Source of the DNA: Rhea pennata
Lineage: Eukaryota; Chordata; Aves; Rheiformes; Rheidae
DNA: 64,000 bases
Assembly (NCBI RefSeq): GCF_028389875.1
Contig: NC_084670.1
Location: 37,025,333 to 37,089,332 of the forward strand
Direction: 5' to 3'
The notes under the pieces were generated by a model, which saw only the letters and a program-made list of their open reading frames with translations, was not told the DNA's origin and searched no databases. Positions within the stretch are counted from its first letter, which is position 1. Each line of letters opens with the position of its first letter. Made by a program: the position numbers and the translations under genes. Positions 63,751 through 64,000 of the stretch are shown piece after piece.

Positions 63751-64000
63751 CTGCAGAGCAGCAGAGACAGGGAAATGCCGTTGCAGCCAAGGCAAGGAGA
63801 CCTTGCATCCCCCTCCCCTTTGCAAGCCTCAGAGCTTTTCCTGGCCCCTGCGGGGAAGATGTAGCATGGGACCGAGTGTGCCACTGGCTTCAGAGCCCTC
63901 CTGGCACCACCGCCATGCCAGGCACCTCGTGCTGCTGAGGCACCACAGCAGAGATCCTCAAGAGCTGCTGAGCTGTAGCCAGGGTCAGGGGGAGGCCTCA

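Overview
The window is vertebrate nuclear DNA, most likely avian. CR1-type LINE pieces with the typical 3' tail (gatctccagaggtcccttcc) occur throughout. There are long intron-rich loci and CA/GT microsatellites, and the maestro heat-like repeat (MROH) genes belong to a family that is expanded in birds. No bacterial, phage or organellar features were seen. Coordinates are read by eye and may be off by 1-3 bases.

Layout: (a) 1-9.7 kb is gene-poor. It holds an inverted-repeat pair (53-275 versus 5,487-5,705), a ~65-bp minisatellite (4.1-5.5 kb) and a CR1 tail. (b) 11.6-16.2 kb on the minus strand is a compact MROH gene. Thirteen exons join in perfect phase to an uninterrupted 661-codon frame, with G-rich minisatellites in its introns. 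(c) 16.2-35 kb is a repeat-rich block. It contains the same ~65-bp minisatellite in both orientations, two related LTRs, a second LTR-like pair, a ~2.8-kb CR1 with recognisable endonuclease and reverse transcriptase, and several CR1 fragments. (d) 35.1-59.2 kb on the minus strand is a copy of POLE, the catalytic subunit of DNA polymerase epsilon. It keeps its intron-exon structure and a CpG-island promoter but is heavily disabled. (e) 60.4-61.35 kb is a truncated CR1, followed by AT-rich DNA. (f) 62.5 kb to the right edge, minus strand, is the 3' end of a second MROH gene, whose internal exon lengths and phases match the first.

The central result is the POLE copy. I recognise about 34 exons in the correct order. 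It carries seven in-frame stop codons, three frameshifts and at least five broken splice sites. Two internal coding blocks are missing (about 85 and about 340 residues), as is the last exon. Catalytic motifs are also altered: NGD to DGD in Exo II, NS to SS in motif B, DTD to DRD in motif C. Because introns are retained, it arose as a DNA-level duplicate or a decaying chromosome-linked copy and not as a processed pseudogene. POLE is essential, so a working copy must lie elsewhere. The setting (repeat-rich, MROH genes on both sides, no usual POLE neighbour recognised) suggests a segmental duplicate, or a copy on a degenerating chromosome such as the W or a germline-restricted chromosome. The sequence alone cannot decide between these.
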